Of a DNA stretch of 64,000 nt, positions 32,254 through 44,519 are shown piece by piece; positions within the stretch are counted from its first letter, which is position 1, and every line of letters starts with the position of its first letter. The notes under the pieces were generated by a model, which was not told the origin of the DNA, ran no database searches, and saw only the letters and a program-made list of their open reading frames with translations. The translations under genes and the position numbers were made by a program. This DNA comes from Macrocybe gigantea (taxonomy: Eukaryota; Basidiomycota; Agaricomycetes; Agaricales; Callistosporiaceae), in contig SJRY01000324.1 in assembly GCA_011319805.1 (NCBI GenBank), positions 1 to 64,000 of the forward strand, in the 5' to 3' direction.

Positions 32254-33396
32254 GTGGCGAAAGTAAGCAACAGCAACTGGGATGAATACTATCGGTGGAG
32301 GGAGTGAAAAGGATTACCAAAGACAACCGGACCGACCGCCGCAGAGTGGGCCGATTTTGAACAAGCTTGTAGAATCACAGGAGTCGACCTAGACTACTGG
32401 AAAGAACAGAGAGAGGAGCGAAGACAGAAACAGCTCCAAGAACAGCAAGCCCAAGTACAAGCACAGCAGACCCAAGAACAACAGATCCAGGAACAGGAAG
32501 ACCAAGACCAAGAGAACGACGAAGAAAACCCCCAAAGGATGACGACAGAATACAAGGGAATCATCGCCGACCCGAAATCCTTTACAGGAGATCGAACGTC
32601 CTTCGATATTTGGTGGAGAAAGATGAAACTCTACATAACCGCACATGGAGACCTCACGGATACACAGAAGATTGGAGCGGTCCTGTCTAGAATGACCGAC
32701 GGACCCGGAGCCCACTGGGCATCAAAGAAGATCGACACCACTACCAACCAAAGCACATGGGCCGACTTCATAACCGAGATAGAGACACGATTCAGCAACG
32801 TCATGTCGCCATCACAAGCAGGAAGCAAACTATTCAACATCAGACAGGGAAACCGACCCATCGACGAATTTCTGGATGAATTCGTAGACCTCGCAGGGAA
32901 AGCAGGAATGACAGGAACAACCCCTCGTTTCCTACTCAAGAAGAGCTTAAACCGAAGGACAGCAGAAGCCGTACACTCAATCTCCACACTTCCAACAGAT
33001 GGAGATGAATATATCAAGACAGTTTGAGTGATTGGACGAAACATCGATGAACACAGAAATGTGATGAGAGGAGAATTCACAAGCAATCAGTGCAAAACTG
33101 GAAATCCAAGCCGAGGAGCAGGACAGGCCATGGAAGTCGACAAAGTATGAAGCAACAACTGCTTCAACTGCAATAAACCAGGACACATCTCACGAAACTG
33201 CCCGGAACCACGAAAAGGAGCAGCAAATGTCACATGTTTCAACTGTGGCTTAAAGGGACACTATGCACGAAACTGCAAGAAGAAGAAGAAAGGAAAATCC
33301 CGAGTCAGAGAAGTGAAAGAAGAAGAAGGAGAGGACGAAGAAGACAAGGATGAAGAAAGCTCTGACAAAGAGGGTTTTGCCGAAGGGTCCGACTAG
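32254..33396 (+). pseudogene. gag: GYP4b gag
   Basis: Gln-rich linker, then capsid (first ATG 32539: FDIWWRKMKLYITAHGDL..., IRQGNRPIDEFLDEFVDLAG), then two CCHC knuckles ([14 protein letters not shown] and [14 protein letters not shown]) and a Lys/Glu tail ending in TAG (33394-33396). Stops: TGA at about 32306, 33025 and 33147; where GYP4a can be compared the last two are CGA there. It would package GYP4 RNA. Confidence 0.8.
33372..33378 (+). promoter_or_regulatory. GYP4b gag-pol -1 frameshift heptamer
   Basis: G GGT TTT in the gag frame, 15 nt before the TAG. The -1 frame is open upstream and downstream into protease, so a -1 shift would make Gag-Pol. Confidence 0.6.
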
Positions 33397-35561
33397 GAGG
33401 TGCTAAATCGCGACCCATACAACTGAAACAGACTCGCTTCGATACCGGATGTAGATCATCCCATACTCTGAAATACACCATTCCTGCCAAGCGATCTGAA
33501 GCACCAAGAAAAACCATCCAAGGGGACAAACCACCAAAGAGGAAAGAGCTCGCAGTACCAGCAAGGATACGAACCCGAAAAGGAATCACAATGATAACAC
33601 CAGAAGTTGATAGCGGAGCGGATAGGACCTGCATCAACACCGCGATAGTAGCAAAAACGGGACTGAAGACACGATGAATCAAGAAAATTCCCATCATAAA
33701 TGCAGACGGATCACCCAATCGTCAGAAAACAGCAGACCGAGTAGCGGAGGTCCACATCGACATTAAAGGACACAAGGAGCATATGGAAGCCATCGTACTC
33801 GATATCGGAAAAACCGACATGCTACTAGGACATGACTGGCTTGTCTACCACAACCCAACAATCAAATGGAGGACAGGAGAGATTGTCTTCGACAGATGCC
33901 CCAAAACGTGCAAAATAAACCACCAGACGATCAAGATACAGAAGGTGGCTGAACCAGCAAAAACCACAGCCAGCGACAAGACAGGAACCCAGATACCCCC
34001 ATATCTGATCAGATTCAAACACCTCTTCAAGGAGAAGAACTTTGATCGCTTACCAGACCACAAAGAATGGGACCATGAAATAAACTTAACGAAGGATGCA
34101 CCCAAAACGATACCGAGCAAGGTCTACCCGATGACGCAGAAAGAGCTAGAGGAACTAGATGCCTTCGTCGAAGAAGGATTACGAACAGGAAAAATACGCC
34201 CATCGAAATCACCTTACACAGCACCCTGCTTCTTTCGCAATAAGAAGGATGGAAGCAAGCGACTCATCCAAGACTACCGGGAAATAAACAAATATACGGT
34301 CAAGGACAAGTTTCCACTACCACGCATCAGCGAGCTCCTCGACGTACTACAAGGAGCAAAGTACTTTAGCAAGATCGATATTATCTGGGGGTACAATAAT
34401 GTGCGCATCCGGAAAGGGGACGAATGGAAGGCAGCCTTCCTAACAGCAAGAGGACTCTTCGAACCGACAGTCATGTATTTTGGGCAGTGCAACGCACCAG
34501 GCACTTTTAGCCGAATGATGGCAAGCCTCTTCCAAGACCAAATACGAAGAAGAGTGTGCATAATCTATATGGACGACATTATAATCATCGGACGAACACG
34601 AGAGGAACTCCAAAAGAACACCATAGAAGTCATGGAAATACTGAACAAGAACAACCTATTCATCAAAGAACCGAAATGCGTCTGGGAATCATCGAAAGTC
34701 CCAGTACTAGGATACATCGTAGGAGAAGGGAAGGTAGAAATGGAACCAGAAAAGATCACAGCCGTACAATCCTGGCCAACCCCAAAAACGAAGAAAGAAC
34801 TACAAAAGTTCTTGGGATTCACGAACTTTTACCGACGATTCATCAAGGGATATGCAAAGGTCGCCAAACCCCTGACGGAGTTGACTGGAAACAAAGCATT
34901 CCAGTGGACAGACAAGCAACAGGACGCTTTCAAAGAGCTGATCCGACATATAACCTCAGCACCCATTCTAGCACTACCACAAACAGAAGGAAAATTCCGA
35001 GTCGAAACGGATGCCTCAGGATATGCCATTGGAGCGGTACTATCACAATAACAGAAAGGACTATGGCATCCGATCGCATTCATTTCGAGATGCATGACCC
35101 CAGCGGAACAAAACTACGAAATCTACGACAAGGAACTTCTTGCGATAATGGTCGCACTAAAGACATGGAGACAATACCTCCTCGAAGCTCGAGAGAAGTT
35201 CGAAATATTGACGGATCACAAGAACCTATCATACTTCCGGAAGCCGCAGCGACTCAATTCGAGACAGATTGGCTGGTACCTGAAATTACAGGAATACGAC
35301 TACGAACTACGACACGTACCAGGAAAGGCGAATGGAAAAGCGGATGTCCTGTCACGAATGGCAGGATATGAAGAAAACCTAGCAGAGAAGGACGACATAC
35401 AAATGATCAAAGAAGCAGCATTCATTCGACATCTGGAAGAGAATAATGAACGAGACTTCGAATTTATGATGTTCAAGGACGAACACCCACAGAAAGAAGA
35501 AGCAGAAAATAACGAAACAATACAAACAAGAGGAATCATGATGATCGAATCCTCAAGGATA
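33396..35561 (+). pseudogene. pol: GYP4b pol, first part: protease, RT, RNase H, start of integrase
   Basis: In the -1 frame relative to gag: protease VDSGADRTC (about 33608), TGA near 33676 (CGA in GYP4a), then one open frame through RT (YMDD 34566-34577) to a TAA near 35049, then RNase H (EILTDHKNLSYFRKPQRLN). Integrase begins and is cut at 35561 by TIR1-1 (TA target in AAGGATA). It resumes at 38676. Confidence 0.9.
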
Positions 35562-35741
35562 TGGTGTGGGACACCTAACCACCACCACTTTTGTGCAGTG
35601 GCCAAATTGACTGGTCATCAAACCTCGCCATCATAGATGCCAAGATATCAAGCAAAATTAGTTACTCATTGATAGTCTGATAGGCGTCCTATGCATATTT
35701 ATAGTAATATCCAATTTTTTCTTCATTTTTTTTCACCAGAA

Positions 35742-38364
35742 ATGGTCGGCCACAGGAAGAGCTGGCAAAAAGCATTAGCTGCGAATGCCAGAGCTGTGAA
35801 ACAACAAAAGCATGGAACACAGAATGAATCCAATAGCTCAGATAGCAATGTTGAGATTGTTGAGATTCTGGATTACAAGCCAGAGGATGAGTCAGGCTGG
35901 ACAGATGGTGTCAACCACTGGATCAGCGACGTCAAGTGGTCAGATGAAGAAGATGACTCATCGGATGAAAGTGATTTGGAACTTGAAGAGTTGGAAGGAC
36001 CCAAGTTGATAGAGAGCCTTCGAGCTGGTGTCGAAAACAAACTGGCAATCCTGCAAGATCAGCAATCACCTTCCAAGGAGTTCACAGCATACCAAAGACT
36101 CACCAGGACTACCTTATCTTCAAAGGAATGGCAGGCTGCTGAGAAGAAATGTGGATTTGGATACACTGGCAACTCTGAACGCATGAAACGAAGGCTTGCA
36201 AAAGCTGCACATGACAAGGAAGAGGGAGATGTGAAGCTGAGGAGCAGGTGAGTGATGGTTTGGATGTAAGAAACATTGATGACTTACCAAAAAACCATTA
36301 GCAAGGGTGCCCAGATCATGAAGAAGTTTCTTGCACAAGGTGCTCAGGGTGCTCGCTGAAGCCTGAAAAGGATGCCTGTTCACAGCAATGCTGTCAGCGA
36401 TTCGAACCAAGAGCATGGCAATGAGGTGATGCATGATGCATCTGAGTCGATCAGCAAGATCTTCATGGGATATGCTTCGGATATCACTGAGAATGTTGAC
36501 TGGATTGGGGATGGCTCAGATGATGAGCATGCAGATGGCGGCGGATCCACAAATGCAACAAACGACATACCTGAGTCAGTGGAACTGTCAATCCGACCTC
36601 CCCCACTTCTCAAATGCCATCGTCTGTCTGTATCATATCATGCTGTGCATTTACAGACCTGGGAAGTGCAGCAAAATGAATTGAAGGAGGCCCTGGCTGG
36701 AATAGAGAAGTTGATTTGCTCAAAGAAAGCAGATACTTTTAATCATAGCCAGAATGGTTTGCAGGAATACCGAGCATGCACAATCCAGTCGTACTTGCAT
36801 ATGGTGGTTTGTAATGGCCAGAAGAGCATCAAAGCTTCCATCTCAGCTGCTGAAAGTCAAGAATTCTCACTGAAATGGGGTGCATGACTGGTATGGTGAT
36901 GGGCTTGCCATTGAATCACCTCTCGACAGCTTCCACATTCACACCATGGACATCACCCAAAATCCTTCTCGATTCTTGAAGACCCTGCCATTCATGCCAA
37001 ACTGCATTCATTCATTCGGTCAAACAAATGGGCAATCAATCCTGAGAAAATAGCCTCTTTTTCAAAGGAGACTTTGATTGATGAAGCAGCAAAGAAATAC
37101 TTGCAGAATGCCATGGAGCAGGAGATGCCAAAGGTGCTTAAGCAATATTTGGAGGTCGAGCTGATGCCTCGGATCCAGATGAAGACAGTCAAGGGCATGT
37201 TATTGAAGACTGCACATCGATAGCTGTGCAAAGAAGGTTTTTGATATATGGAGCACAAGAAAGGGCTTTATTACGATGGCCATGAGTGACCCGACATCGT
37301 TGATTATCGGCAGAATGTTTACCTTCCTGCAATACAGGCCTTGTAGCATTGGATCGTCAAGTATGAGGTTGGGAACATGGAAAAGGAGGTTGCAAAAGGA
37401 CTATTCATAATAGGGGGGAACTGTGTCAAGAAGCAATCAGTCCTGGTGTATCAAGACGAAATGACCATGCAGGCAAACAATGGGATGAAAAGGAGCTGGA
37501 TTTCTGAGGGTGAGCAGCCTCTGAGAAAAAAAGGTGTTAGGCGTGGCATCCATCATTCTGAAGTGATCTGTTCGACTGTTGGATGGATCAAGGAAGCCAG
37601 TCAGACATTGGAATATGGAAAGAATTATGATAGTTATTGGAATGGAGAACTTTTCATCAAGCAGGTACAGGCTCTTCAGATTATTATCCAGAAATCACTC
37701 AAATACTGTTGCACAGCTGAAAGAGAAGATCATTCCTGCCTTCGAGCAGCTGCATGGTGCAGGATATCAGGCTGTCATCATCATTGATAACTCTCAAGGC
37801 CATTCTGCCTTTGCAAAAGATGCTCTGGTTGCATTACGTATGAACTGGAGAAAAGGTGGCAAGCAGCCCTCCATGCATAATGGATGGTTCATGTAAAACA
37901 GTATGCATATCGAACAAGAAATGAACTTCCCATCGGGTGAGCCAAAGGGCATAAAACAAGTCATCATCGAGTGTGGATTGTGGTGAGATGGACTGAAGAT
38001 GCAATGTGACAAGTGCAATACTGGGTGAACTGACTGTTGTGGCAGATGCATTCTTGCTCATCAGCCTGATTTCATGGCTCAGCACTCTCTTGTCCAAGAA
38101 GTCATCAAAGATGCTGGACATATTTGCATCATCCTCCCAAAGTTTCACTGTGAACTCAACACTATCAAGTTTTTCTTCAGAGCAACCAAGCACTGGCTGT
38201 GGTCCAACTGTGATTATACCTTTCAAACTCTGCTTGCAAACTCACCAAAGGCATTGGGGTCAGTTTCCATCAATCTTATCAGGAAATATGAACACCAGGT
38301 GCTGCGGTGGATCGAGGCTTACATTTCAGGTCTTTCAGTAAAGGATGCTCAGTCACAGGTATAA
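35742..38364 (+). pseudogene. TIR1-1 transposase (DDE, Tc1/mariner-like), multiply interrupted
   Basis: The N-terminal acidic region starts best at ATG 35742. A GT-AG intron of 54 nt (36248-36301) keeps frame. The centre reads KKGLYYDGHE, then a TGA where relatives have Arg, then DYRQNVYLPA. The first catalytic Asp is in VYQDEMT (about 37450), the second in VIIIDNSQGH (about 37780). The last motif is PKFHCELNTIKFFF: the codon where DDE relatives have the catalytic Glu is AAG, Lys (38167-38169). Stops near 36360, 36885, 37222, 37240, 37288 and 37345 and frame changes near 37660 and 37900 make it dead. Transposase would cut and paste the element. Confidence 0.8.
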
Positions 38365-38636
38365 AAGTTCAGCTCAACGAAGTATACCTCTCACCGCCAC
38401 ATTCCGGAGGGTGTTGCAAGATCAATGGATGCTTAGTCATATTCCATATTAGGCTAGGGCTTTCCATATATGTATATATTACATCAGCTGGCCAAATCTG
38501 ACCTGATGAAAAAAAATACCTCACTCAATTTTGAACCAAATGAAAATCCGCTTGGACATTTTGTTCTACAGCTAAATTAGAGCATTTTCTTCAAAAAATG
38601 AAAGGCAACTACTAAAATTTGAGTGTGCTATTTTGT
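38365..38636. other. TIR1-1 non-coding 3' region
   Basis: AT-rich sequence between the transposase end and the right inverted repeat; no ORF seen. Confidence 0.6.
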
Positions 38637-38675
38637 TTGCACAAAAGTGGTGGTGTTTAGGTGTCCCGCACCATA

Positions 38676-40135
38676 GAACAAATTCAACAATGCACACGAA
38701 GGGAGACAATCGTAACAACAGGACTGAAGGAAAAACCACACTGGTTCACAGAAGACGACCACATCGTATATGTAGGAGGGAAAATCTATGTTCCTCCAGA
38801 CAACAAACTGAAGGAAAACATCATGTTTGAACACCACGACACACCCATCGGAGGACACCCAGGGCAATACCGCATGCACGAGCTCATAAGCCGCACCTAT
38901 TGGTGGCCATCAATGCTGACAGACATCAAGAAGTATGTCAATGGATGCGAAACATGTCAGCGAAACAAAATCATCTGACAAAAGAAACACGCACCCCTGC
39001 ACCCGCACGAAGTCCCACAGCAACCATGGGAAGATATCGGAGTAGATCTCATAGGACCGCTACCCAGCTCGAACGGCTTTAACGCCATCGCCGCAGTCAC
39101 AGACCGCCTGACCAAGATGATCCACCTAGTTCCCACAAAGACCGAACTCACAGCAGAAGGTCTCGCACGACTATACCGAGACAACGTGTAGCGGCTTCAT
39201 GGAATTCCACGAAAGATCATCAGTGATCGAGGACCCCAGTTCGCAGCACGATTCATGACAGCACTTCTAAAATTACTCGGAACAAAGCAAAACCTATCAA
39301 CGGCCTATCATCCACAGACAGATGGACAGGCGGAGCGATCCCACCAAGAAACGGAAGCCTTCCTCAGAAGCTTCACAAACAACCTACAGGACGATTGGGC
39401 AGAATGGATAGCAATTGCAGAGTACCAATACAATGACAAAGCACACCAGGGAACAAAGGAGACACCATTCTACCTCAACTATGGAATGCACCCCTGGAAG
39501 GGAGAGCCGCAGACGACAGAAGGGAATAACCCCGCAGCAAAAGACTTCGTCAAAAGAATGAGCCAAATACGAAAGGAAGCAAATGCCGCGCTGCAATATG
39601 CACAAACACGAGCCAAAGACAATTACGATGCGAGACGAAAACCTGCCCGTGAATACAAGAAAGGAGATAGAGTATGGCTAGAAGCCACCAATATCACAGT
39701 CAATCGACCATCAAAGAAGTTATCGGCACTCCGATACGGACCGTTCAAGGTGGTTGAAAAGAAAGGAGCCTCGGCATATCGCCTGGAACTCCCAGCATCA
39801 TGGCAGCTGATACACCCCGTGTTCAATGAAACACTGCTCACGCCTTACAAAGGACCCCGTTTCAAGATACAAGAGTGACCATCACCACCACCCCCTGAAA
39901 TCATAAATGATGAAGAAGAGTACGAGATAGAAGAGATCCTAAAAAGGAAGAAACAAGGGAGGGGGACACTATTCCTGGTCAAATGGAAAGGATACGGACA
40001 CGAAGAGAACACATGGATCAAAGAGAAGGAGCTGGGGAATGCGCAGCAAGCTCTAGACCACTTCCTAAAGAAGACTGCGAACCAGGATAAAAGGATCATG
40101 ACAAGAGGGAAGAAGACCAAAAATCGCACTTCATG
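38676..40135 (+). pseudogene. GYP4b integrase and chromodomain (copy 1)
   Basis: Zinc domain (HHDTPIGGH, CETCQRNK), DDE core (GVDLIGPL, IISDRGPQ, QTDGQAERSH), GPY/F module and chromodomain (EYEIEEIL, LFLVKWKGYG, ENTW). Stops: TGA near 38976 (CGA in GYP4a), TAG near 39188 (TGG in GYP4a), TGA 39876-39878 (CGA in GYP4a). The end overlaps the ORF3 start in ATGA. Confidence 0.9.
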
Positions 40136-40531
40136 ACCACCAACGCCCCCATCAGCATCGACAGCAGCGAGGGCAGCCGCGCACCTACCCCCAACCACCC
40201 AAGTGACCTCGAGAATCTGGCAAGGATTCTCAATGCTAGCAACTACATGGACCCCCTCGCCATCACACTCGGCGCATATATGTGCTATGTTATGACCGTC
40301 CGCACGCACCTCTGGACCGGGAGAACCCCTGATGGGACCGGCCCCACTGCAGCTGAACGTATCGCGCTTCGCGAAGCAATGGAAATGCTTTGCACAGAAA
40401 ACCGGCGACTTAAACTCCTTGCCACTACACTCCATCACATCCGTGCCTATAATGAAGAGCTCATTCATACATGGGCCCCGCGTGCCGCGACCGCCTGGGA
40501 GACCAATACTGGGTGGGGACAGCTGGACTAA
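40133..40531 (+). CDS. GYP4b ORF3 (copy 1)
   Basis: 132 codons, intact, three residue differences from GYP4a ORF3, starting in the ATGA overlap with pol. Retention of an open frame next to a pol with several stops suggests either a short decay time or recent constraint. Function unknown. Confidence 0.7.
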   Translation: MTTNAPISIDSSEGSRAPTPNHPSDLENLARILNASNYMDPLAITLGAYMCYVMTVRTHLWTGRTPDGTGPTAAERIALREAMEMLCTENRRLKLLATTLHHIRAYNEELIHTWAPRAATAWETNTGWGQLD

Positions 40532-40568
40532 GGTTTTTCGTGAGGACGCGAATCTAAAGAGAGGGTGA

Positions 40569-40888
40569 TGTTACAGACGCCGCCCAAAGGACTATTCATT
40601 TTCTTATCTTATCTTTCCCACATCCCTTATCTCCCCCATCATGCTGCGCAGCGCGCAGCCATCGAGTCATCCCACTTCCCTAGTCATCCTGAGTCATCTC
40701 CTTCCAGTCTTACTCATCCGCAGTCCACAGCATTGCGCAGCCCATGGTCCGTGCTCGAGTACTGTAATGTATATAAGGACTCCCAGATGTACTAGTAGCG
40801 CTAGGCTTAATATTCCTTTTGCCATCATCTCAAGACCACTCTCGCACTTAGTCTGCCCGAGTCCTTCTGAGATTCGTCTAGCCTAACA
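40569..40888 (+). repeat. GYP4b 3' LTR (copy 1)
   Basis: 320 bp, followed by TSD TGAAA. Confidence 0.95.
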
Positions 40889-40893
40889 TGAAA

Positions 40894-41961
40894 GGTCCCA
40901 AAATCAACCCTAGATCAATGAACCAATTGCGCATGGGGCTCACCTGAAAGGTGAACACCCCCGCCTTCGTTTGATTCGCTACGCCCCACTCTAGTTTGAC
41001 AGGTACCGTGCATCGACAAGACGGGCAACCTAGCAGGAGATTGAAGAGGTTAAACCCTGACCCTCAGCTATCTTCCTGCCCTTCTATGCCAGTAGAGGAT
41101 CGTCCTTCCTCACTGTTAATGCCCATCCCCTCAGAAGAGGAAACTGAACGATTTCCACTGCATATAGCTGGGTTGTACCCCAGTTTTGGACAGATTCGTC
41201 ATCCTAGGAACACTCTGACACCTTTTTCATCTCCTTTGCGAGCTCAGAAGTCTACCAAAAGATGTCATTCGACCTCAGATCCTTCATCGCCTACAGAACC
41301 CATATGCATCTTACCCATCATGTTGACCCAAGTCAATGGCATACAATATGCTACCTTTATGCAAGGCGCGCTGAATAAACTCCCCATCCTCTCTTCTGGT
41401 GTTATCGATCCTCTAGTCCTACGGGAATTTCACAGGGGACTCTCACATTATTTCAACAAGAAAGAAATCACGGAGGATGCGGAGAAGATTCGAAAGACAA
41501 TGATGTCCTGCCGGGATGGCCGCCAAGCGGATTGGTTCGATGGAAATCAGGACGCCCTGCTCGCATTATCATTCAACGATTTCTTTGCAAAGTTCAAGGC
41601 TACCTTCCTCGAACCGGATTGGGAGGACAAAGTTTACGTCAAGCTCATGGACAAGAAAATGTGGAAGAACGAGCGTTTTCTAGCTTGGGCGATGGAATGT
41701 CAGAAGCTGAACAGTCTGTTGAAAGGGACCGCATCTCATCTCTCAGATGAGGCGTTGATGAAGATTCTCAACGCTAAAATGGTCCCCGACCTCAGAATTG
41801 CGACAAAGAAGATCGACAGGACAGGCTCCTTCTTCACGTGGCTACACGTGGTCCATGATGAGGATGAAAAGCTGGCACGGGAGAAGGTCCGTTTCAATGA
41901 ACATAGCAAGGGAGGCTTGGGAACTTCATCTGCCCAGGCGGAGAACAACCCAAGGAAATGA
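40894..41961 (+). pseudogene. gag: GYP5 gag, capsid part (copy 1)
   Basis: After a short leader, an open frame to 41961 with a proline-rich N-terminus and a Gag capsid domain (LREFHRGLSHYFNKKEI, ALLALSFNDFFAKFKATFL). The ATG choice is uncertain (41086 or 41323 are in frame). It stops at a TGA (41959-41961), but the same frame continues for another 290 codons, so this is a single premature stop. Confidence 0.75.
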
Positions 41962-42849
41962 ACCACCTCCGGATCGTTCACGTCAGCCCTGCTGAGGAAG
42001 GGAGGTACCAAAGGCTTGCAGCGCATGAGGGGATACGATGCGAACACTCGGTCCGGCTCCAATTATGATGTTTTGCCACCTCTCCTGCAGCAATTCGAAC
42101 GTCGTGCTATTTTCGAGAACAACAGTTGTTTGCTGTGTCGTGACCCCTTTGCAGATCATTACTCTGACAAATGCCCCACTGGCCCACCTGATGGCGCCTC
42201 CTACGTCCCGCTCACGATGGAGAGAATCAAAGCGTTGCAAAAAGGAAAACAGAGCGCCGGTTCCTCTAACGCCACTGCAGCTCCGGCTGCTACGACACAA
42301 AGATCCTGTCTGGCACCTAAGAAGGGCCGATCGGTTAATGCTGTCCTGAATGATGCCAGTAACTCTCGCATCGAGGTTATTGATGAGGACGATGATTCCA
42401 CTATGGCTGCAAATGTTATTATGCCCAACATCGTCAACGACTATGATTCTGATTTGGTGAGCGCCCCCATCGTGGTGCCTCATCTCCGTTGGACATGTCA
42501 TTTGACACCCCACGGAGATGGGCCCACTTTGCAGGTTACGGCTCTTATTGACAATGGTGCACACATAGTCTTAATCCATCCCGATATCATGGAGAAACTC
42601 CAATTACATTGTTTTGCATTGCCTGAACCAGAACGAGTGGATGTCGCCATCCGCAAAAAGAAAATGACTATTGTATTAAAGGAATTCATCAAATTGTGTT
42701 GTATGACTAGCGATGGCTCGTGGTGTTCTACTCCCGTTAGGGCCCTGATTGCACCCAGACTTTGTATGTCTTTGATTCTTGGAATGCCTTTTTTGACTGC
42801 GAACCATATTGTTATCGACTATGCTGACTGTATTGTGATTGATAAATGA
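41962..42849 (+). pseudogene. GYP5 gag knuckle and protease (copy 1)
   Basis: Same frame as the capsid. CLLCRDPFADHYSDKC is a CCHC-like knuckle with six rather than four residues before His. A Ser/Asp-rich linker leads to the protease: ALIDNGAHIVLI with the Asp at 42550-42552. This is D-N-G where D-S-G is usual. LILGMPFL fits the second half. It ends with TGA 42847-42849 and the frame again continues. Confidence 0.7.
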
Positions 42850-44519
42850 GTTAACGTGAACATCCTAGACCCTACTGTACCTACTCCTATGCCCTGGGTA
42901 CCGAGACCCCTTTCGATTATGAAAAGACCTGCTTCGTATAATAAGTCCGTACATACAGAAAATGCCAAAGTCTTTGCAGAGAAGCATAAAATTATGTTGA
43001 ATGAGCTCGAAGGTGTCTTGGCATTGAAGAAAGTCAATGCCAACACGCAATGCGAAAAAATTTGCAAGGTCGATATCATCGCAGCGGTAAAAGAAAGAAT
43101 AGAGGCGCTGGCGCACCTGGATGAGCTAAACAAACTGGATAACAATCTGCAAAACGATTCAGTCAGATTTTTCAGCCTATACCACACACAGATAAGTTAC
43201 CTTGGAATGTGTACACATCAATCAGATTGAAAGATGTGAATAAGAAGATTGCGACAAGGACATATGGGTGCCCGCGCAAATATAGGGACATGTGGCACAC
43301 GTTAATACAACAGCACCTTGATAGCAGAAAGATTCGACCCTCATCGTCCCAGCACGCTTCACCTTCATTTATCATTCTGAAGGCAGACACTACGGTCCTG
43401 CCATGATGGGTTAATGACTATCGCCAGTTGAATACAAATATGATTGCAGATAGCCATCCACTGCCAAGGATCGATGATATCTTGGCTGATTGTGCAAAAG
43501 GGAAAATATGGGCAACAATCGATATGACAAATAGTTTCTTTCAGACAAGAATGAGACCGGAAGATATCACGCTCACCGTGGTGTCGATGCCCTTCGGCCT
43601 GTATGAATGGCACGTGATGCCTATGGGCCTAAAGAATGCACCAGCGATCCACCAGTGACGGGTGACAGCAGCCTTGCATCTGTGGATTGGAAAGATCTGT
43701 TACGTATACCTTGATGACATTGTCATTTGGTCTGATTTGGTTGAAGAGCACATTAAGAACGTACGGACGATCCTGAAAGCATTGGCTGATGCGAAGCTTT
43801 ACTGCAACCCAAAGAAAACGAACCTGTTTTGTTTGCAGATCAATTTTTTGGGCCACGTCATTTCGCACAAAGGAATTGAAGCTGATGGTTCGAAAATAGC
43901 CTGTATTTTGGATTGGCCAGTGCCGAAGTCTGTGTCAGACATACGTGCATTCTTGGGTTTGGTCCAGTATATTGCCAGTTTCCTGCCAAACTTAGCGGAA
44001 TATACACGGATACTGAACATGCTCACTACAAAAGCCTGCGAGAAGCGTTTCCCGGAGTGGAACACAGATCATCAATGGGCTTTTGATAGTATAAAAGGTT
44101 TAGCAACGTCAAGCAAGTGCCTAATGACGATAGACCATGAGAATCCAGGGGACAACCAAATTTTTGTAACGATGGATGCTTCCAACCATGGGACAGGCGC
44201 CATGCTGTCCTGGGGGCCTACCTGGGAGTCGTCGTGGCCTGTGGCATTTGATTCGGCTCCCCTGAAATCAGCGGAATGGAACTATCCCATCCATGAAAAG
44301 GAATTACTGGCAATAATTCAGGCATTAAAGAAATGGAGAGTTGATCTCTTAGGCTCACCGTTCACAATTTACACAGACTATCAGACCTTGGAATCCTTCG
44401 AGAAACAGAAAGACCTGTCACAGCGACAAGTGCATTGGATGGAGCTGATGTCCCAGTATGATGCAAAGATCGTTTACATAAAAGGGAAATCAAATGCAGT
44501 TGCCGACGTGCTGTCATGA
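42850..44519 (+). pseudogene. pol: GYP5 reverse transcriptase and RNase H (copy 1)
   Basis: A linker (42856-43230) leads with a frame change near 43170 into RT: ATIDMTNSFFQTRM, MPMGLKNAPAIHQ and YLDD at 43707-43718. RNase H: VTMDASNHGTGAMLSW, then TIYTDYQTLESF. TGA codons at 43404, 43656 and 44517 sit where family members have Arg (xWVNDYR, HQxRxTAAL, LSxLP). Confidence 0.85.

Larger units (their letters stand above)
35562..38673 (+). mobile_element. TIR1-1: Tc1/mariner-type DNA transposon, 3,112 bp
   Basis: Imperfect terminal inverted repeats of about 36 bp: TGGTGTGGGACACCTAACC... at the left and its complement, with two differences, at the right (...GGTGTCCCGCACCA). TA is duplicated on both sides (35560-35561 and 38674-38675), and the GYP4b integrase reading resumes exactly. 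It encodes one broken transposase. This is the first of three full-length copies in the window. Confidence 0.95.
31253..40888 (+). mobile_element. GYP4b: chromovirus copy, split by TIR1-1
   Basis: LTRs 31253-31572 and 40569-40888, each 320 bp; TSD TGAAA at 31248-31252 and 40889-40893 in the GYP5 leader. Self-priming pair: AGGCTTAATAT in the LTR and ATATTAAGCCT at 31575-31585. TIR1-1 (35562-38673) interrupts integrase. Its 3' half is duplicated downstream. Confidence 0.95.
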
